Counted from the stretch's first letter, positions 48,721-58,906 are shown. The stretch is 64,000 nucleotides of DNA from Bradyrhizobium canariense (GCF_900105125.1 NZ_LT629750.1:5793001-5857000); one strand, 5' to 3'. The notes: a model not told the origin generated them from the letters alone. Translations and numbers: made by a program.

Positions 48721-49929
48721 CTACTCCCCAGCCTGCAGCTTGCGGGGCAATGGAAACAGCTCGGGCGCGGCTGATTTGACGATGTGAGGGGCCTCAACGG
48801 GCGCATCGCTCTTGGAAAAATCCAATTCCTCGATCCGGCCGGCGCGCTTTTCGATCTTGTCGGCCGAAATCAGGACTTGCCGGACGTCCTCGTTGACGTC
48901 GCTAAAATGCTTTTGCAGCTTCAGCACCCGCTCGCGCAACCGGCCCAGATCATCGCCAAGGTTGAGCACTTCGGTGCGGATCTGGTCGGCGGCGTCGCGC
49001 ATCCGCGCGTCTTTCAGGATCTGCTGCATCACCTGGATCGCCAGCATCAGCAGCGATGGCGACACCAGCACCACGCGGGCGCGATAGGCCTTCTGGATCA
49101 CGTCGTCGAAACCGTCGTGAATTTCCGCATAGACCGACTCTGACGGCACGAACATCAGCGCGGTGTCCTGCGTCTCGCCGGCAATCAGATATTTTTCGGC
49201 GATGTCGCTGACATGCTTCATCACGTCGGCGCGCAGCCGCTGGTTGGCGAATTTCTTTTCCTCGTCGGTGCGCGCGTCGTGCAGCGCGGTCATCGCCTCC
49301 AGCGGAAATTTCGCGTCGATGCACAGCGGTCGCTGATCGGGGAGAAACACCACGCAATCCGGCCGCTTGCCGGTGGAGAGCGTGAACTGGAATTCGTAGG
49401 AGCCCTTGGGCATGCCGTCCTGGACGATCGCTTCCATCCGCGCCTGACCGAACGCGCCGCGCGATTGCTTGTTGGCGAGCACGTCGCGCAGCGTGGTGAC
49501 CTGCGACGTCAGGTCGGTGAGGTTTTTGTGCGCATTGTCGATGATGCCGAGCCGCTCGTGCAGCACGCGCAGCGAGTCCATGGTGTTGCGCGTGGTCTGC
49601 TCCATCGACTGGCCGACCCGGTGGCTGACCGAATCCAGCCGCTCGCTGACGGTGCGCGCCATCTCCGCCTGGCGGCCGGCCAGCGCCTGGCCCATCGCAT
49701 CGACACGGCCGGTGGCCTCGCTTTGCGCGCGGAGCATTTCGCTCAACCGCTCTTCCAGCTCGTCCGCGCGGATGGCTTGCGCCATCGCCAGTTCCGCGCC
49801 GCGGCGGCCGGACCGTGCAATCACGACCGCAATGACAATCAGCAGTAGCAACGCCAGCGCGCCGAAGCCGGTCAGCGCCGCACCCAGGCGCACCGGCCAG
49901 TCGCCGATGATGAAAAGGATCTCGTTCAT
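48721..49929 (-). CDS. rmuC: DNA recombination protein RmuC
   Basis: A 402-residue protein with one N-terminal membrane segment (LTGFGALALLLLIVIAVVIA), a coiled-coil region (about 40-150) and a nuclease-like RmuC domain (KRPDCVVFLPDQRPLCIDAKFPLEA, DTALMFVPSE). RmuC limits inversions at short repeats. ATG at 49929 places the hydrophobic segment near the N-terminus. It is divergent from def; three CtrA-like boxes lie in the shared region. Confidence 0.95.
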   Translation of the reverse strand: MNEILFIIGDWPVRLGAALTGFGALALLLLIVIAVVIARSGRRGAELAMAQAIRADELEERLSEMLRAQSEATGRVDAMGQALAGRQAEMARTVSERLDSVSHRVGQSMEQTTRNTMDSLRVLHERLGIIDNAHKNLTDLTSQVTTLRDVLANKQSRGAFGQARMEAIVQDGMPKGSYEFQFTLSTGKRPDCVVFLPDQRPLCIDAKFPLEAMTALHDARTDEEKKFANQRLRADVMKHVSDIAEKYLIAGETQDTALMFVPSESVYAEIHDGFDDVIQKAYRARVVLVSPSLLMLAIQVMQQILKDARMRDAADQIRTEVLNLGDDLGRLRERVLKLQKHFSDVNEDVRQVLISADKIEKRAGRIEELDFSKSDAPVEAPHIVKSAAPELFPLPRKLQAGE

Positions 49930-49977
49930 GCCGTCCTTGTAGCCGATTCGCACGTGAGCGCGAACGAAGAGGGAACA

Positions 49978-50049
49978 TTTATGGTTACTGCCAGGTAAAT
50001 TTTTATGGTTAATGCCGTCTTAAATTTCATGGTTAACGGCGCCTTAACG
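49978..50049. promoter_or_regulatory. three tandem CtrA-type boxes at 24-bp spacing
   Basis: ATGGTTA recurs at 49981, 50005 and 50029, exactly 24 bp apart. Units two and three contain perfect TTAA-N7-TTAA boxes (TTAATGCCGTCTTAA at 50009-50023; TTAACGGCGCCTTAAC at 50033-50048); unit one is degenerate (TTAC-N7-TAAA). This matches the CtrA consensus TTAA-N7-TTAAC. The array lies between rmuC and def, about 50 bp from both starts. Confidence 0.75.
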
Positions 50050-50099
50050 TGGGCCCGCTGCGATTGACCCCGGCATTTCAGCAGCTTAAATCGCCCGCC

Positions 50100-50627
50100 A
50101 TGGCCATCAGAGAAATCATCATCCTACCGGACAAACAGTTGCGGCTGGTCTCCAAACCTATTGAGAAGGTGACTCCGGAGATCCGGAAGCTCGCCGACGA
50201 CATGTTCGAGACCATGTACGACGCCCCCGGCATCGGGCTTGCCGCGATCCAGGTCGCGCAGCCATTGCGGCTGATCACGATGGATCTCGCCAAACGGGAC
50301 GAAGACGGCGAGACCAAGCCGCGGCCCCGCGTCTTCATCAATCCGGAAATTCTTGCCTCCTCGGAAGATATGTCGGTCTACGAGGAAGGCTGCCTTTCGA
50401 TCCCGGAATATTATGAAGAGGTGGAGCGGCCGGCGAAGGTGCGCATTCGCTTCACCGATCTCGACGGCAAGGTGCATGAAGAGGAGGCCGAAGGCCTGTT
50501 CTCCACCTGCATCCAGCACGAGATCGATCATCTCAATGGCGTGCTGTTCGTGGACTATCTGTCGAAGCTGAAGCGCGACCGCGTGCTGAAGAAGTTTGCC
50601 AAAGCCGCCAAGCGCGCGGCGGAGTAG
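50100..50627 (+). CDS. def: peptide deformylase
   Basis: A 175-residue metalloenzyme that removes formyl from the N-terminal Met of nascent proteins. All three motifs are present: [17 protein letters not shown] and QHEIDHLNG, whose Cys and two His bind iron or zinc. ATG at 50100 yields [15 protein letters not shown], the family start. fmt follows after a repeat element and truA after that, a common arrangement. Confidence 0.97.
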   Translation: MAIREIIILPDKQLRLVSKPIEKVTPEIRKLADDMFETMYDAPGIGLAAIQVAQPLRLITMDLAKRDEDGETKPRPRVFINPEILASSEDMSVYEEGCLSIPEYYEEVERPAKVRIRFTDLDGKVHEEEAEGLFSTCIQHEIDHLNGVLFVDYLSKLKRDRVLKKFAKAAKRAAE

Positions 50628-50651
50628 GGTTCGATTTCGCAACGTTTCTTC

Positions 50652-50738
50652 GTCGTGCCCGGCCTTGTGCCGGGCATCCACGCCTTCCTTACAGACATTT
50701 TAAGACGTGGATGGCCGGGACAAGCCCGGCCATGACGG
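50652..50738. repeat. paired-hairpin intergenic repeat
   Basis: gtgcccggc/gccgggcat followed by ATGGCCGGG/CCCGGCCAT (50711-50733) with catccacg and cgtggatg next to the hairpins, ending gacgg. It resembles the copy at 30611-30738 most closely. It separates def from fmt. Confidence 0.85.
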
Positions 50739-50770
50739 ATAGAATCTATGTCTCTCAAGGAATATGATTC

Positions 50771-51703
50771 ATGCCTCTCCGCCTGATCTTCATGGGCACG
50801 CCTGAATTCGCGGTGCCGACGCTGCTGGAACTCGCGGCCCACGGCCATGAGATCGCAGCTGTCTACACCCGTGCCGCGAAGCCCGCCGGCCGCGGCATGA
50901 AACTGCAACTGAGCCCCGTCGAACAGGAAGCGCGGCGGCTCGGTGTCCCCGTAGTAACGCCGTCTACGCTGAAAACCCCGGAAGCGCTTGAGGAGTTTCG
51001 GGCGCATGAGGCGGACGCCGCCGTGGTTGTTGCCTATGGCATGATCCTGCCGCAGCCCATTCTCGATGCGCCGCCACTTGGTTGTTTCAATCTGCACGCG
51101 TCGTTGCTGCCGCGCTGGCGTGGCGCGGCGCCGATTAATCGCGCCATTATGGCTGGCGATGCCGAGACCGGCGTCATGGTGATGAAAATGGACGTCGGCC
51201 TCGATACCGGCGACGTGGCGATGGCCGAGCGGCTGGCGATCACGGATGCGATGACGGCGCTTGATCTGCATAATGCATTGGCGCCGCTCGGTGGCGACTT
51301 GATGGTGCGTGCGATGGGCGCACTGGAGCGCGGCAAGCTGCAACTGAGCAAACAAAGCGAAACGGGCGTGACCTACGCCGCCAAGATCGACAAGGCCGAG
51401 GCGCGAATCGACTGGAATAGGCCGGCGCATGCGGTGCTGCGTCATATTCACGGCCTGTCGCCATTTCCCGGCGCGTGGTGCGAGATGCCAAGCGAAGGCG
51501 AGCAAGTGCGGGTGAAGATCCTGCGTTGCCAGATGATCGATCGTTCCGGCGCGCCGGGCGAGCTGTTGGACGAGCATCTCACCGTGGCCTGTGCGCAAGG
51601 CGCGATCCGGGTCCTCGAATTGCAGCGCGCCGGCAAGCAGCCGATGAAGGCGGGGGAGTTTTTGCGCGGTACGCCGCTAAAGCCGCCGGCGCGGCTGACC
51701 TGA
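50771..51703 (+). CDS. fmt: methionyl-tRNA formyltransferase
   Basis: A 310-residue enzyme that formylates initiator Met-tRNA. It begins [19 protein letters not shown] and contains the [19 protein letters not shown] catalytic region (Asn, His, Asp of the family: NLHASLLP and [11 protein letters not shown]). The C-terminal OB-like domain follows. Its stop TGA overlaps the truA ATG (TGATG). Confidence 0.97.
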   Translation: MPLRLIFMGTPEFAVPTLLELAAHGHEIAAVYTRAAKPAGRGMKLQLSPVEQEARRLGVPVVTPSTLKTPEALEEFRAHEADAAVVVAYGMILPQPILDAPPLGCFNLHASLLPRWRGAAPINRAIMAGDAETGVMVMKMDVGLDTGDVAMAERLAITDAMTALDLHNALAPLGGDLMVRAMGALERGKLQLSKQSETGVTYAAKIDKAEARIDWNRPAHAVLRHIHGLSPFPGAWCEMPSEGEQVRVKILRCQMIDRSGAPGELLDEHLTVACAQGAIRVLELQRAGKQPMKAGEFLRGTPLKPPARLT

Positions 51704-52440
51704 TGCCCCGTTACAAACTGATCATCGAATATGACGGCGGGCCGTATAGCGGCTGGCAGATTCAGGACAACGGCGCGACCGTGCAAGGAGCGCTGGAAAC
51801 CGCGGTCAAGGCGATCTGCGGTGAGCCTGTTCGCGTTCACGGCGCGGGGCGCACCGACGCCGGCGTCCACGCGCTGGCACAGGTCGCGCATTGCGACATT
51901 GCGAAACATTTTGTGCCGGGCCGGTTGCGCGACGGCCTGAACGCGCATCTGCGGCCGCATCCGATCGGCGTGCTCAGTGCGGAAGTCGTGCCCGATACAT
52001 TCGAAGCGCGGTTTTCTGCGAAGAAGCGGCATTATCTTTATCGCATCGCCAATCGCCGCGCCAATCTCGCGCTTGAGATCGGCCATGTCTGGCGGTTGCC
52101 GCGGCCGCTCGACAGCGATGCGATGCATGACGCCGCGCAGCGGCTGGTCGGCAAGCACGATTTTACGACCTTTCGCGACACCGAGTGCCAGGCGAAATCG
52201 CCGGAGAAGACGCTCGATCAACTCGATGTCGTCAGGGACGGCGACGCCGTCAACATCGTAACCTCGGCGCGCTCGTTCCTGCACAGCCAGGTGCGCTCGA
52301 TGGTGGGTTCGCTGGTCTGGGTCGGCGAGCGCCGCTGGAGCGCCGACGATCTTGCCGCCGCATTGGCCGCACGAAGCCGCTCCGCCTGCGGCCCGGTCGC
52401 GCCGCCGGACGGATTATATCTGGTGCGGGTGGATTATTAG
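51703..52440 (+). CDS. truA: tRNA pseudouridine synthase A
   Basis: A 245-residue enzyme that makes pseudouridine at positions 38-40 of tRNA. The catalytic Asp is in [21 protein letters not shown] and [11 protein letters not shown] are also characteristic. The start overlaps fmt by one base, so translation is coupled. A perfect 14-bp inverted repeat follows before convergent dapE. Confidence 0.97.
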   Translation: MPRYKLIIEYDGGPYSGWQIQDNGATVQGALETAVKAICGEPVRVHGAGRTDAGVHALAQVAHCDIAKHFVPGRLRDGLNAHLRPHPIGVLSAEVVPDTFEARFSAKKRHYLYRIANRRANLALEIGHVWRLPRPLDSDAMHDAAQRLVGKHDFTTFRDTECQAKSPEKTLDQLDVVRDGDAVNIVTSARSFLHSQVRSMVGSLVWVGERRWSADDLAAALAARSRSACGPVAPPDGLYLVRVDY

Positions 52441-52470
52441 ACGGCTCGCGGTAACGCCCTAGGCATTATC

Positions 52471-52512
52471 GTCGTCATGGCCGGGCTTGTTGTTTAATCC
52501 GGCCATGACGAC
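52471..52512. repeat. perfect 14-bp inverted repeat between convergent truA and dapE
   Basis: GTCGTCATGGCCGG and CCGGCCATGACGAC pair perfectly around a 14-base T-rich loop. It shares the catgacg arm of the repeat family. It may terminate both genes, but no clear T-run follows. Confidence 0.8.
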
Positions 52513-52524
52513 GAGGGTCATACC

Positions 52525-53679
52525 TCACCCAAAATAACGATCCAGCACGCCGCGATAGATTTTGGTCAATTTCTCCAGATCGGAGACCGGCGTGCGCTCG
52601 TCGATCTGGTGCATGGTTTGGCCAACCAGGCCGAACTCGATCACCGGGCAATAGCTGGCGATAAAGCGCGCATCCGAGGTGCCGCCGCTGGTGCTCAGTT
52701 CCGGCTTGCGGCCGGTGACCTCCTCGATCGCCGCGACCGCGAGATCGGTGAAGGCGCCAGGTTTTGTCACGAACACGTTGGCGTTCGACGGCTCCCAGAC
52801 GATCCGCGCGCGGATGCGGTTGCCGGCAGCGTTAGCGACGCGCGCTTCCACCAGAGCCTTCAGTGTCTCCTGCGTGTGGTGATCGTTGAAGCGAATATTG
52901 AATTTCGCGCGCGCCTGTCCCGGAATCACATTGCTCGCGGGGTTGCCGACATCGACAGAAGTGAATTCGAGGTTGGAGGCCTGGAATTGGTCGCTGCCGT
53001 GATCGAGCGGTTCGTTGCTGAGCGCCACGATCAGCGCCGAAATATCCGGCACCGGGTTTGAGGCACGGTGCGGATAGGCGACGTGGCCCTGGACGCCGTC
53101 GACGTAAAGCGTGCCGGATTGCGAGCCGCGGCGGCCGATCTTGATGCAGTCGCCGAGCGCTTCAACGTTGCTGGGCTCGCCCAGCACGCAATGGTCGAAT
53201 TTCTCGCCGCGCGCCGCGACCCATTGCAGCAGCTTGATCGTGCCGTTGACGGCGACATCTTCCTCGTCGCCGGTGATGAGGAAGGAGATCGAGCCCTTTG
53301 GCTTGCCGCCGATATCAGCGAGATAGGCGAGCGCGGCGGCGACGCTGCAGGCAATGCCGCCTTTCATGTCGACGGCGCCCCGCCCATAGAGAAAACCATC
53401 CTTCACGTCGCCCGAGAACGCACCATGCGTCCACGCGGTCTCGTCACTCGCGGGCACCACGTCGGTATGACCGGCAAAGGTGATATGCGGCGCGCCGGTG
53501 CCGATCCGGGCATAGAGGTTGTCGATATCGGCCGCGCCAGGCTCGCTGAAGGTGACGCGATGGATCTCGAAGCCTGCGGATTTCAGGATGCTTTCGAGAA
53601 CACCCAGCGCACCGGCATCAGCCGGTGTGACGGACGGGCAGCGGACGAGATCGCGGGCAATGGTGAGAGCGTCGGTCAT
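52525..53679 (-). CDS. dapE: succinyl-diaminopimelate desuccinylase
   Basis: A 384-residue M20 metallohydrolase. Zinc ligands lie in FAGHTDVVP and [10 protein letters not shown]; the catalytic Glu is in FLITGDEED; further ligands in GEPSN and near the C-terminal [10 protein letters not shown]. It removes succinate from N-succinyl-LL-diaminopimelate in lysine and cell wall synthesis. dapD lies just upstream on the same strand, 88 bp away. Confidence 0.96.
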   Translation of the reverse strand: MTDALTIARDLVRCPSVTPADAGALGVLESILKSAGFEIHRVTFSEPGAADIDNLYARIGTGAPHITFAGHTDVVPASDETAWTHGAFSGDVKDGFLYGRGAVDMKGGIACSVAAALAYLADIGGKPKGSISFLITGDEEDVAVNGTIKLLQWVAARGEKFDHCVLGEPSNVEALGDCIKIGRRGSQSGTLYVDGVQGHVAYPHRASNPVPDISALIVALSNEPLDHGSDQFQASNLEFTSVDVGNPASNVIPGQARAKFNIRFNDHHTQETLKALVEARVANAAGNRIRARIVWEPSNANVFVTKPGAFTDLAVAAIEEVTGRKPELSTSGGTSDARFIASYCPVIEFGLVGQTMHQIDERTPVSDLEKLTKIYRGVLDRYFG

Positions 53680-53767
53680 TTCTTTCGCTTAACATGCGAT
53701 GCCGGGCATGGGCCAGCACCGGGTGCCGGAATCCTGCGCGCTTCACAAGGCCGGCCCGAGTAAGGTG

Positions 53768-54613
53768 CTAGTCCCGCAGCAATTCGTTGATACTGGTCTT
53801 GGCGCGGGTGCGCTCGTCAACGCGTTTGACGATGACCGCGCAGGCGGTGGCCGGTCCGGGCTGGCCGTTCTTCAGCGGCCGGGGCGGCAAGGTGCCGGGC
53901 ACCACCACGGCATATTCCGGGACCTCGCCCACAAAAATTTCGCCGGTGTCGCGGTCGACGATCTTGGTGGAGGCGCCAAGGAACACGCCCATCGACAGCA
54001 CCGCGCCTTTACGCACGATCACGCCTTCGGCGACTTCCGAGCGCGCGCCGATGAAGCAATCATCCTCGACGATCACGGGCTCGGCCTGCAGCGGCTCCAG
54101 CACGCCGCCGATGCCGACGCCGCCGGAAATATGCACGCGCTTGCCGATCTGCGCGCAGGAGCCGACCGTCGACCAGGTGTCGATCATGGTGCTTTCATCG
54201 ACATAGGCGCCGAGATTGACGAAAGACGGCATCAGCACGACGTTCTTGGCGATGAAGGCCGAGCGGCGGACGATGGCGCCGGGAACCGCGCGAAATCCGG
54301 CGTCGCGAAACCGGTTCTCGCCCCATCCGTCGAATTTCGACGGCACCTTGTCCCACCAGGAGGCCTTGCCGGGGCCGCCGGGAATGGCGCTCATGTCGTT
54401 GAGGCGGAACGACAGCAGCACCGCCTTCTTCAGCCATTGATGGACTTTCCACTTGCCGCTGGCCTCGCGTTCGGCGACGCGCGCCTCGCCGTTATCGAGC
54501 AGCTCGAGCGCATGATCCACGGCGTCGCGGACCTCGCCCTTGGTCGCGGTGGAGATGCCGTCGCGGGCATCGAATGCGGCGTTGACGGTGGATTCCAGCG
54601 AGGCGAGCGACAT
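53768..54613 (-). CDS. dapD: tetrahydrodipicolinate N-succinyltransferase
   Basis: A 281-residue trimeric enzyme with an N-terminal helical domain and a left-handed beta helix of hexapeptide repeats (from about residue 110, e.g. [21 protein letters not shown]). It transfers succinate from succinyl-CoA to tetrahydrodipicolinate, two steps before DapE. The ATG at 54613 gives [18 protein letters not shown], the standard start; longer frame is not used. Confidence 0.97.
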   Translation of the reverse strand: MSLASLESTVNAAFDARDGISTATKGEVRDAVDHALELLDNGEARVAEREASGKWKVHQWLKKAVLLSFRLNDMSAIPGGPGKASWWDKVPSKFDGWGENRFRDAGFRAVPGAIVRRSAFIAKNVVLMPSFVNLGAYVDESTMIDTWSTVGSCAQIGKRVHISGGVGIGGVLEPLQAEPVIVEDDCFIGARSEVAEGVIVRKGAVLSMGVFLGASTKIVDRDTGEIFVGEVPEYAVVVPGTLPPRPLKNGQPGPATACAVIVKRVDERTRAKTSINELLRD

Positions 54614-54721
54614 CGAGATTTCCTTGGGAAATGGAATGACTATGACGGCAAGTTGACGGGCTTTTTCGGGATTTGAGCGGGGAGAGTCAAGGCTCACCCT
54701 GCCGTCGTCTGGTTGGGTTGT

Positions 54722-54821
54722 CGTCACCCGCGAAAGCGGGTGATCCAGTATTCCGTGACGCAAAAGGACTATTTCGAAGGTCCCGGCATACTGGATGCCC
54801 CGCTTTCGCGGGGCATGACGG
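54722..54821. repeat. paired-hairpin intergenic repeat
   Basis: TCACCCGC/GCGGGTGA (loop GAAA, 54724-54743) and ATGCCCCGC/GCGGGGCAT (loop TTTC, 54795-54816) with atccagtattcc and catactgg beside them. Typical copy, between dapD and the HAD phosphatase gene. Confidence 0.9.
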
Positions 54822-54843
54822 CGGGAAGGGGCATGCGCCTGTG

Positions 54844-55533
54844 CTAAACCAGCCTCTGCAAAAATCCCGTCAAATCGTCGGTGACGTAATCGACATGGGC
54901 CGCATCCCGGCCTTCCAGCTCCCAGTCTTCCCGCACCACTTCCTTGATGCCATCGGGCACTACCAGCACCGTCGTCATGCCGAGTTGATGCGGCACGACG
55001 AGGTTGCGTGCCAGATCCTCGAACATTGCCGACTTCTGCGGATCGACGCCGTGAAGCCCGAGAAACTTCTGGTAGGTCTGCGGCGCCGGCTTTGGCTCCA
55101 GTTCGGCGGCGATGATGTCGAACACCGCCTCGAAATGCGACCCGATGCCGAGCCGCGCCAGGACCGCGTCGGCGTGATCGGTCGAGCCGTTGGTCAGGAT
55201 CAGCTTGCGTCCGGGCAGCTTTGCGATCGCCGCCCCCATCGCCGGGTTCGGCTGCAGCGGCGAATGATCGATCTGGTGCACATAGGCGAGGAAATCGTCG
55301 GCGCGCACGCCATGTTCGGTCATCATGCCGCGCATGGTCGTGCCATAGCGGCGGTAATAATCCTTCTGGATCCGGCGCGCTTCTTCCGCCGAGACGTGGA
55401 GATAGCTGCCGACGAACTCGCCGATCCTGGCATCGACCTGCTGCCACAGATTGACATGATGCGGGTACAGCGTGTTGTCGAGATCGAACACCCATGTGTC
55501 GATGTGGGTAAAGGGGCGAGGTATTTTTGTCAT
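54844..55533 (-). CDS. HAD-family pyrimidine 5'-nucleotidase-like phosphatase
   Basis: A 229-residue HAD hydrolase. Motif I is [11 protein letters not shown] with both aspartates, motif II LILTNGS, motif III lysine in [13 protein letters not shown] and motif [10 protein letters not shown]. The sequence resembles the SDT1/PHM8-type pyrimidine 5'-nucleotidase group. The exact nucleotide or metabolite is uncertain. It lies between dapD and the DUF1036 gene, all on the minus strand. Confidence 0.9.
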   Translation of the reverse strand: MTKIPRPFTHIDTWVFDLDNTLYPHHVNLWQQVDARIGEFVGSYLHVSAEEARRIQKDYYRRYGTTMRGMMTEHGVRADDFLAYVHQIDHSPLQPNPAMGAAIAKLPGRKLILTNGSTDHADAVLARLGIGSHFEAVFDIIAAELEPKPAPQTYQKFLGLHGVDPQKSAMFEDLARNLVVPHQLGMTTVLVVPDGIKEVVREDWELEGRDAAHVDYVTDDLTGFLQRLV

Positions 55534-55545
55534 GCTCTACTCGCT

Positions 55546-55642
55546 GTCATGCCCGCGCAGGCGGGCATCCAGTACGCCGCGGTGCCCGAAGGAATCGACA
55601 AAGGTTGCTGAATACTCGATCGCCCGTTTTCGCGGGTGATTA
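55546..55642. repeat. paired-hairpin intergenic repeat
   Basis: ATGCCCGC/GCGGGCAT (loop GCAG, 55549-55568) and ATCGCCCG/GCGGGTGAT with two wobble pairs (55619-55640). Flanked by gtcat and ccagtacgcc. Separates the HAD gene from the DUF1036 gene. Confidence 0.85.
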
Positions 55643-55676
55643 CGAAAAAAGAGGTTCGTCTGAAATCTGCAGGTCA

Positions 55677-56696
55677 TCACGGCATCGCAAAGCGCAGCGT
55701 CTTGCCGCCGCCGCTCATATCGACAGCGGCAAAGCCGGTCGCGGCGAGGCCGCGGGTGCCGCAATCGCCCTGTTCGTTGATCTCGAACTTGCTTTCACGG
55801 GTGCAGAGTTGAGTCGCACCGCCCCAGTTCAGCGGCTTGTCCTTGAGTCTGATGGTGCGGTTATCGGCATCGACGGCTTCGGCGAAACTGAAAATCTGCC
55901 GGGGCTGACCGGTGACATCAGGATGCAGGCATTTGCCGGGATCGATGCCGTACCAACCGCGGCTGGTAACGGTCTTGCCGTCATCGGTACCGACGGCGGC
56001 CATCACCTTGTGCGGGGTGTCGTTGCACCACGTCAATCCGGTGGAGGAGGGGGCCTGCACCGCATCGATCATGGTCGCGAAGAAATTCGGCGACTGCACG
56101 ATTTCGGGCGAAAGTCCGCGGCTTTTCAGGAACGCCGCCAGCGCCGCCTGCGTTTTCGGGCCATCGACGCCGTCGATTGGCGCTGCGTCATAACCTGCGA
56201 TGACGAGCAGGCGCTGGATGCCGGCGAGTCTTGCCTGTTCGTCGTCATATTCGCTGTCCTCGGCAAGATAGGCCACCTGATTGCCGTCGTCGGCCTGCGT
56301 CGGCGTGATCTGGGTAAAGGGTGCGGCAGTCTGGCCCTGGCGGCACTGACGCGCTGCGGCGATGACGAAGTCATTGGGCGCGATGCACAGCGTGTCGCTG
56401 CCGTTCTGCGGAATTGGAGAGGAGCCGTAGACACCGAGCGCGCGGGCGTTGAGCAGGATACGATCCGCGGTCAGCGGACCCTGAAGCACCACGCGGCACA
56501 TTGCGGGATCGATGCGAAACCATCCCCGTGTCGCGGTCGCGGCCTTGTCGTCGATGCCGATCGCGGCCTCGACCACGTAGCTCATGCGATTGCAGATTTT
56601 CAAATCCGCGTGGGCCGGCGCGACAGTCGCAAGCAGCGCTATGGCCGGAATAAATCCGGTGACGAAGGCTCTTGTCTGCGCTGTCGCTTGCGTCAT
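55677..56696 (-). CDS. exported protein with duplicated DUF1036 domain
   Basis: A 339-residue exported protein with a signal peptide (FIPAIALLATVAPAHA). It carries two DUF1036 domains, ADLKICNRMSYVVEAAIG... and LTWCNDTPHKVMAAVG..., each with RGW(F/Y)xIDPxxC. Between them lies a helical segment (about 175-215, LAGIQRLLVIAGYDAAPIDGVDG) that resembles a peptidoglycan-binding domain type 1. The ATG overlaps the argB stop by one base (TGATG). The protein presumably sits in the periplasm near peptidoglycan. No function is established. Confidence 0.86.
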   Translation of the reverse strand: MTQATAQTRAFVTGFIPAIALLATVAPAHADLKICNRMSYVVEAAIGIDDKAATATRGWFRIDPAMCRVVLQGPLTADRILLNARALGVYGSSPIPQNGSDTLCIAPNDFVIAAARQCRQGQTAAPFTQITPTQADDGNQVAYLAEDSEYDDEQARLAGIQRLLVIAGYDAAPIDGVDGPKTQAALAAFLKSRGLSPEIVQSPNFFATMIDAVQAPSSTGLTWCNDTPHKVMAAVGTDDGKTVTSRGWYGIDPGKCLHPDVTGQPRQIFSFAEAVDADNRTIRLKDKPLNWGGATQLCTRESKFEINEQGDCGTRGLAATGFAAVDMSGGGKTLRFAMP

Positions 56697-57589
56697 CACT
56701 TATGGATTAGCGTGCCGGTTCCCTGATTGGTGAACAGTTCGAGCAAAACGGCATGCGGCGTCTTGCCGTCGATAATGACCACGCCCTGCACGCCCTGTTC
56801 GAGCGCATAGATGCAGGTTTCGACCTTCGGAATCATGCCGCCTGAAATCGTGCCGTCGGCGATCAGCTTGCGCGCATCCTTCACCGACAATTCCGGGATG
56901 AGCGTCTTCGACTTGTCGAGCACGCCGGGAACGTCGGTCAGCAGCAGCAGCCGCTTGGCCTTCAGCGCGCCGGCGACTGCGCCGGCAAAGGTGTCGGCGT
57001 TGACGTTGAAGGTCTGCCCATCCTTCGAGGTCGCCAGCGGCGCCAATACCGGGATCAGCTCATAGCCGATGATCTGGTTGAGCAGCGTCAGGTCCACCTT
57101 CTCGGGCTCGCCGACAAAGCCGAGATCGACCACCCTTTCGATATGCGAATCCGGATCGACCATGGTGCGCGTCGCCTTCGACGCGGTCACCATGTTGCCG
57201 TCCTTGCCGCACAGGCCGACCGCCTTGCCACCGGCCTCGTTGATGTAGCCGACCAGTTGCTTGTTGATCGAACCCGCCAGCACCATCTCGACAATCTCGA
57301 TGGTCGCAGCGTCAGTGATGCGCAAGCCTGCGGCGAATTCCGATTGAATGCCGAGCCGCTTCAGCATGGTCGCGATCTGCGGCCCGCCACCATGCACCAC
57401 CACCGGATTGATGGCGGTCTGCTCGAGCAGCACGATGTCGCGCGCGAACGCCTTCGCGAGATCCTCGGCGCCCATGGCATGACCGCCATATTTGATGACG
57501 ATGGTTTCCTCGTCATACTGCTGCATATGCGGCAGTGCCTCGGACAGGATGCGGGCCTGATCGAGCGGACTGATGGATGGCGCGGTCAT
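56696..57589 (-). CDS. argB: acetylglutamate kinase
   Basis: A 297-residue enzyme of arginine synthesis that phosphorylates N-acetylglutamate. Motifs [11 protein letters not shown] (N-terminal), VVHGGGPQI and [19 protein letters not shown] are intact. Its extended N-terminal helix (about 25 residues) is typical of arginine-feedback-inhibited hexameric enzymes. It is 80 bp downstream of the DUF423 gene and overlaps the DUF1036 gene. Confidence 0.97.
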   Translation of the reverse strand: MTAPSISPLDQARILSEALPHMQQYDEETIVIKYGGHAMGAEDLAKAFARDIVLLEQTAINPVVVHGGGPQIATMLKRLGIQSEFAAGLRITDAATIEIVEMVLAGSINKQLVGYINEAGGKAVGLCGKDGNMVTASKATRTMVDPDSHIERVVDLGFVGEPEKVDLTLLNQIIGYELIPVLAPLATSKDGQTFNVNADTFAGAVAGALKAKRLLLLTDVPGVLDKSKTLIPELSVKDARKLIADGTISGGMIPKVETCIYALEQGVQGVVIIDGKTPHAVLLELFTNQGTGTLIHK

Positions 57590-57669
57590 GAAGGAGGTCT
57601 CGTGGTCAGGAGGATAAAGCGGGTTCTATCCGATTGGCGGCCACGGCGCAAAGCATGCCCTTAAATGAT

Positions 57670-58047
57670 TCAAGGGCGGCGGGCCGGCCATGCCGCCGCC
57701 ACCGCAAGCACCAGCCAGCTTACGATCAGAAGTGTTCCGCCTGTCGGCGCGGCCATCGGAAACAGGCTGTGGCCGGCATATTGCCGCAGCGTCAGGTCGC
57801 CGGCGAATAGCGCTGCGGCAACGACAAAGCCGAACGCCGCCGCGATGCCGATCCTGGCGTGAAGGATGCCGCGCTCGGTCAGCGCCACGACCGCGAGTGT
57901 GGCGAGCGCATGAAACAGCAGCATCGATGATGCCGACGCCAGCCGGGTTGCGTCAGGCAGATGCGCGGCTCCCGCCGCCAGAATGACGCCGTCGGCGCCC
58001 ATGATGGCGGCCAGTATGATCAGAATGCGGAACAAAGAGGATGGCAT
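57670..58047 (-). CDS. DUF423 membrane protein
   Basis: A 125-residue protein with four hydrophobic segments and the DUF423 pattern (GADGVILAAGAAHLPD, LRQYAGHSLFPMAAPTGG). Located in the inner membrane, unknown function. It starts one base after the engB stop, so it is coupled to engB. Confidence 0.9.
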   Translation of the reverse strand: MPSSLFRILIILAAIMGADGVILAAGAAHLPDATRLASASSMLLFHALATLAVVALTERGILHARIGIAAAFGFVVAAALFAGDLTLRQYAGHSLFPMAAPTGGTLLIVSWLVLAVAAAWPARRP

Positions 58048-58048
58048 A

Positions 58049-58699
58049 TCAACTTCGCTCGCCGAGCAGCCGCATCATGGCGGCACGCAGTTCCGGCATT
58101 CCGGCGCCGGTACGCGACGATGTCACCAGGACTTCCGGGAAGGCGGCGGGATGTTTCGCAAGCGCGGTCGCGGTGGCAGCGATGTTCGCGTCCAGTTCGG
58201 TGCGCTTCACCTGATCGGCCTTGGTGAGCACGAGCTGATAGCTGACGGCTGATTTGTCGAGCGTCTTCAGCACGTCGAGATCGACGTCCTTGAGGCCGTG
58301 CCTGGCATCGATCAGCACATAGACCCGCGCCAGACTGCTGCGGCCCTGCAGGAACTTGTGGATCAGCGCGGTCCAGGACGCGACCTTGGCCTTCGGCGCC
58401 GAGGCGTAACCATAGCCGGGCATATCGACCAGCCGGAAGCCGGCGTTCTCGGGACCTTCGAAGAAGATCAATTCCTGGGTGCGGCCCGGCGTGTGCGATG
58501 TGCGCGCCAGCCCGTTGCGGCCGGTCAGCGCATTGATCAGGCTGGATTTGCCGACATTGGAGCGGCCGGCGAAGGCGACTTCCATGCCGGCCATCGGCGG
58601 CAGGGACTCAATCGAGGGCGAGGCCCAGAAGAATTGCCAGTCGCCGGCGAAGAGCTTGCGGCCCTGCTCGATCAGCTTCGCATCGATATCCGCGGTCAT
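58049..58699 (-). CDS. engB: ribosome biogenesis GTPase YihA/EngB
   Basis: A 216-residue GTPase. G1 is AGRSNVGKSSLINAL, G3 VDMPGYG, G4 TKADQ. It is needed for assembly of the large ribosomal subunit. It lies downstream of yidC with a 207-bp gap that holds a repeat; DUF423 follows immediately. Confidence 0.96.
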   Translation of the reverse strand: MTADIDAKLIEQGRKLFAGDWQFFWASPSIESLPPMAGMEVAFAGRSNVGKSSLINALTGRNGLARTSHTPGRTQELIFFEGPENAGFRLVDMPGYGYASAPKAKVASWTALIHKFLQGRSSLARVYVLIDARHGLKDVDLDVLKTLDKSAVSYQLVLTKADQVKRTELDANIAATATALAKHPAAFPEVLVTSSRTGAGMPELRAAMMRLLGERS

Positions 58700-58721
58700 G
58701 CGAAGGCTCTCAATTTGTCAT

Positions 58722-58846
58722 CCTCGTCATTGCGAGGTGCGAAGCGACCAAGCAATCCAGATTTGGTCATTCCGGGATGGTCCGAAGGACCAGACCCGGA
58801 ATCTCGAGATTCCGGGTTCGATGCTTTGCATCGCCCCGGAATGACG
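58722..58846. repeat. composite intergenic repeat, gaagcaatcc plus gtcattccgg types
   Basis: The first part contains cctcgtcattgcgagg and gaagcgaccaagcaatccag. The second is a long imperfect inverted repeat from gtcattccggg to cccggaatgac, with inner pairs ggtccgaaggacc and gattccggg. Two element types appear joined between engB and yidC. Confidence 0.85.
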
Positions 58847-58906
58847 GCATCGGATCATGCGCGCGACCCGTCGGTTCGCAAAGACAACGCTGGGCTTTCC
58901 CGGCTG

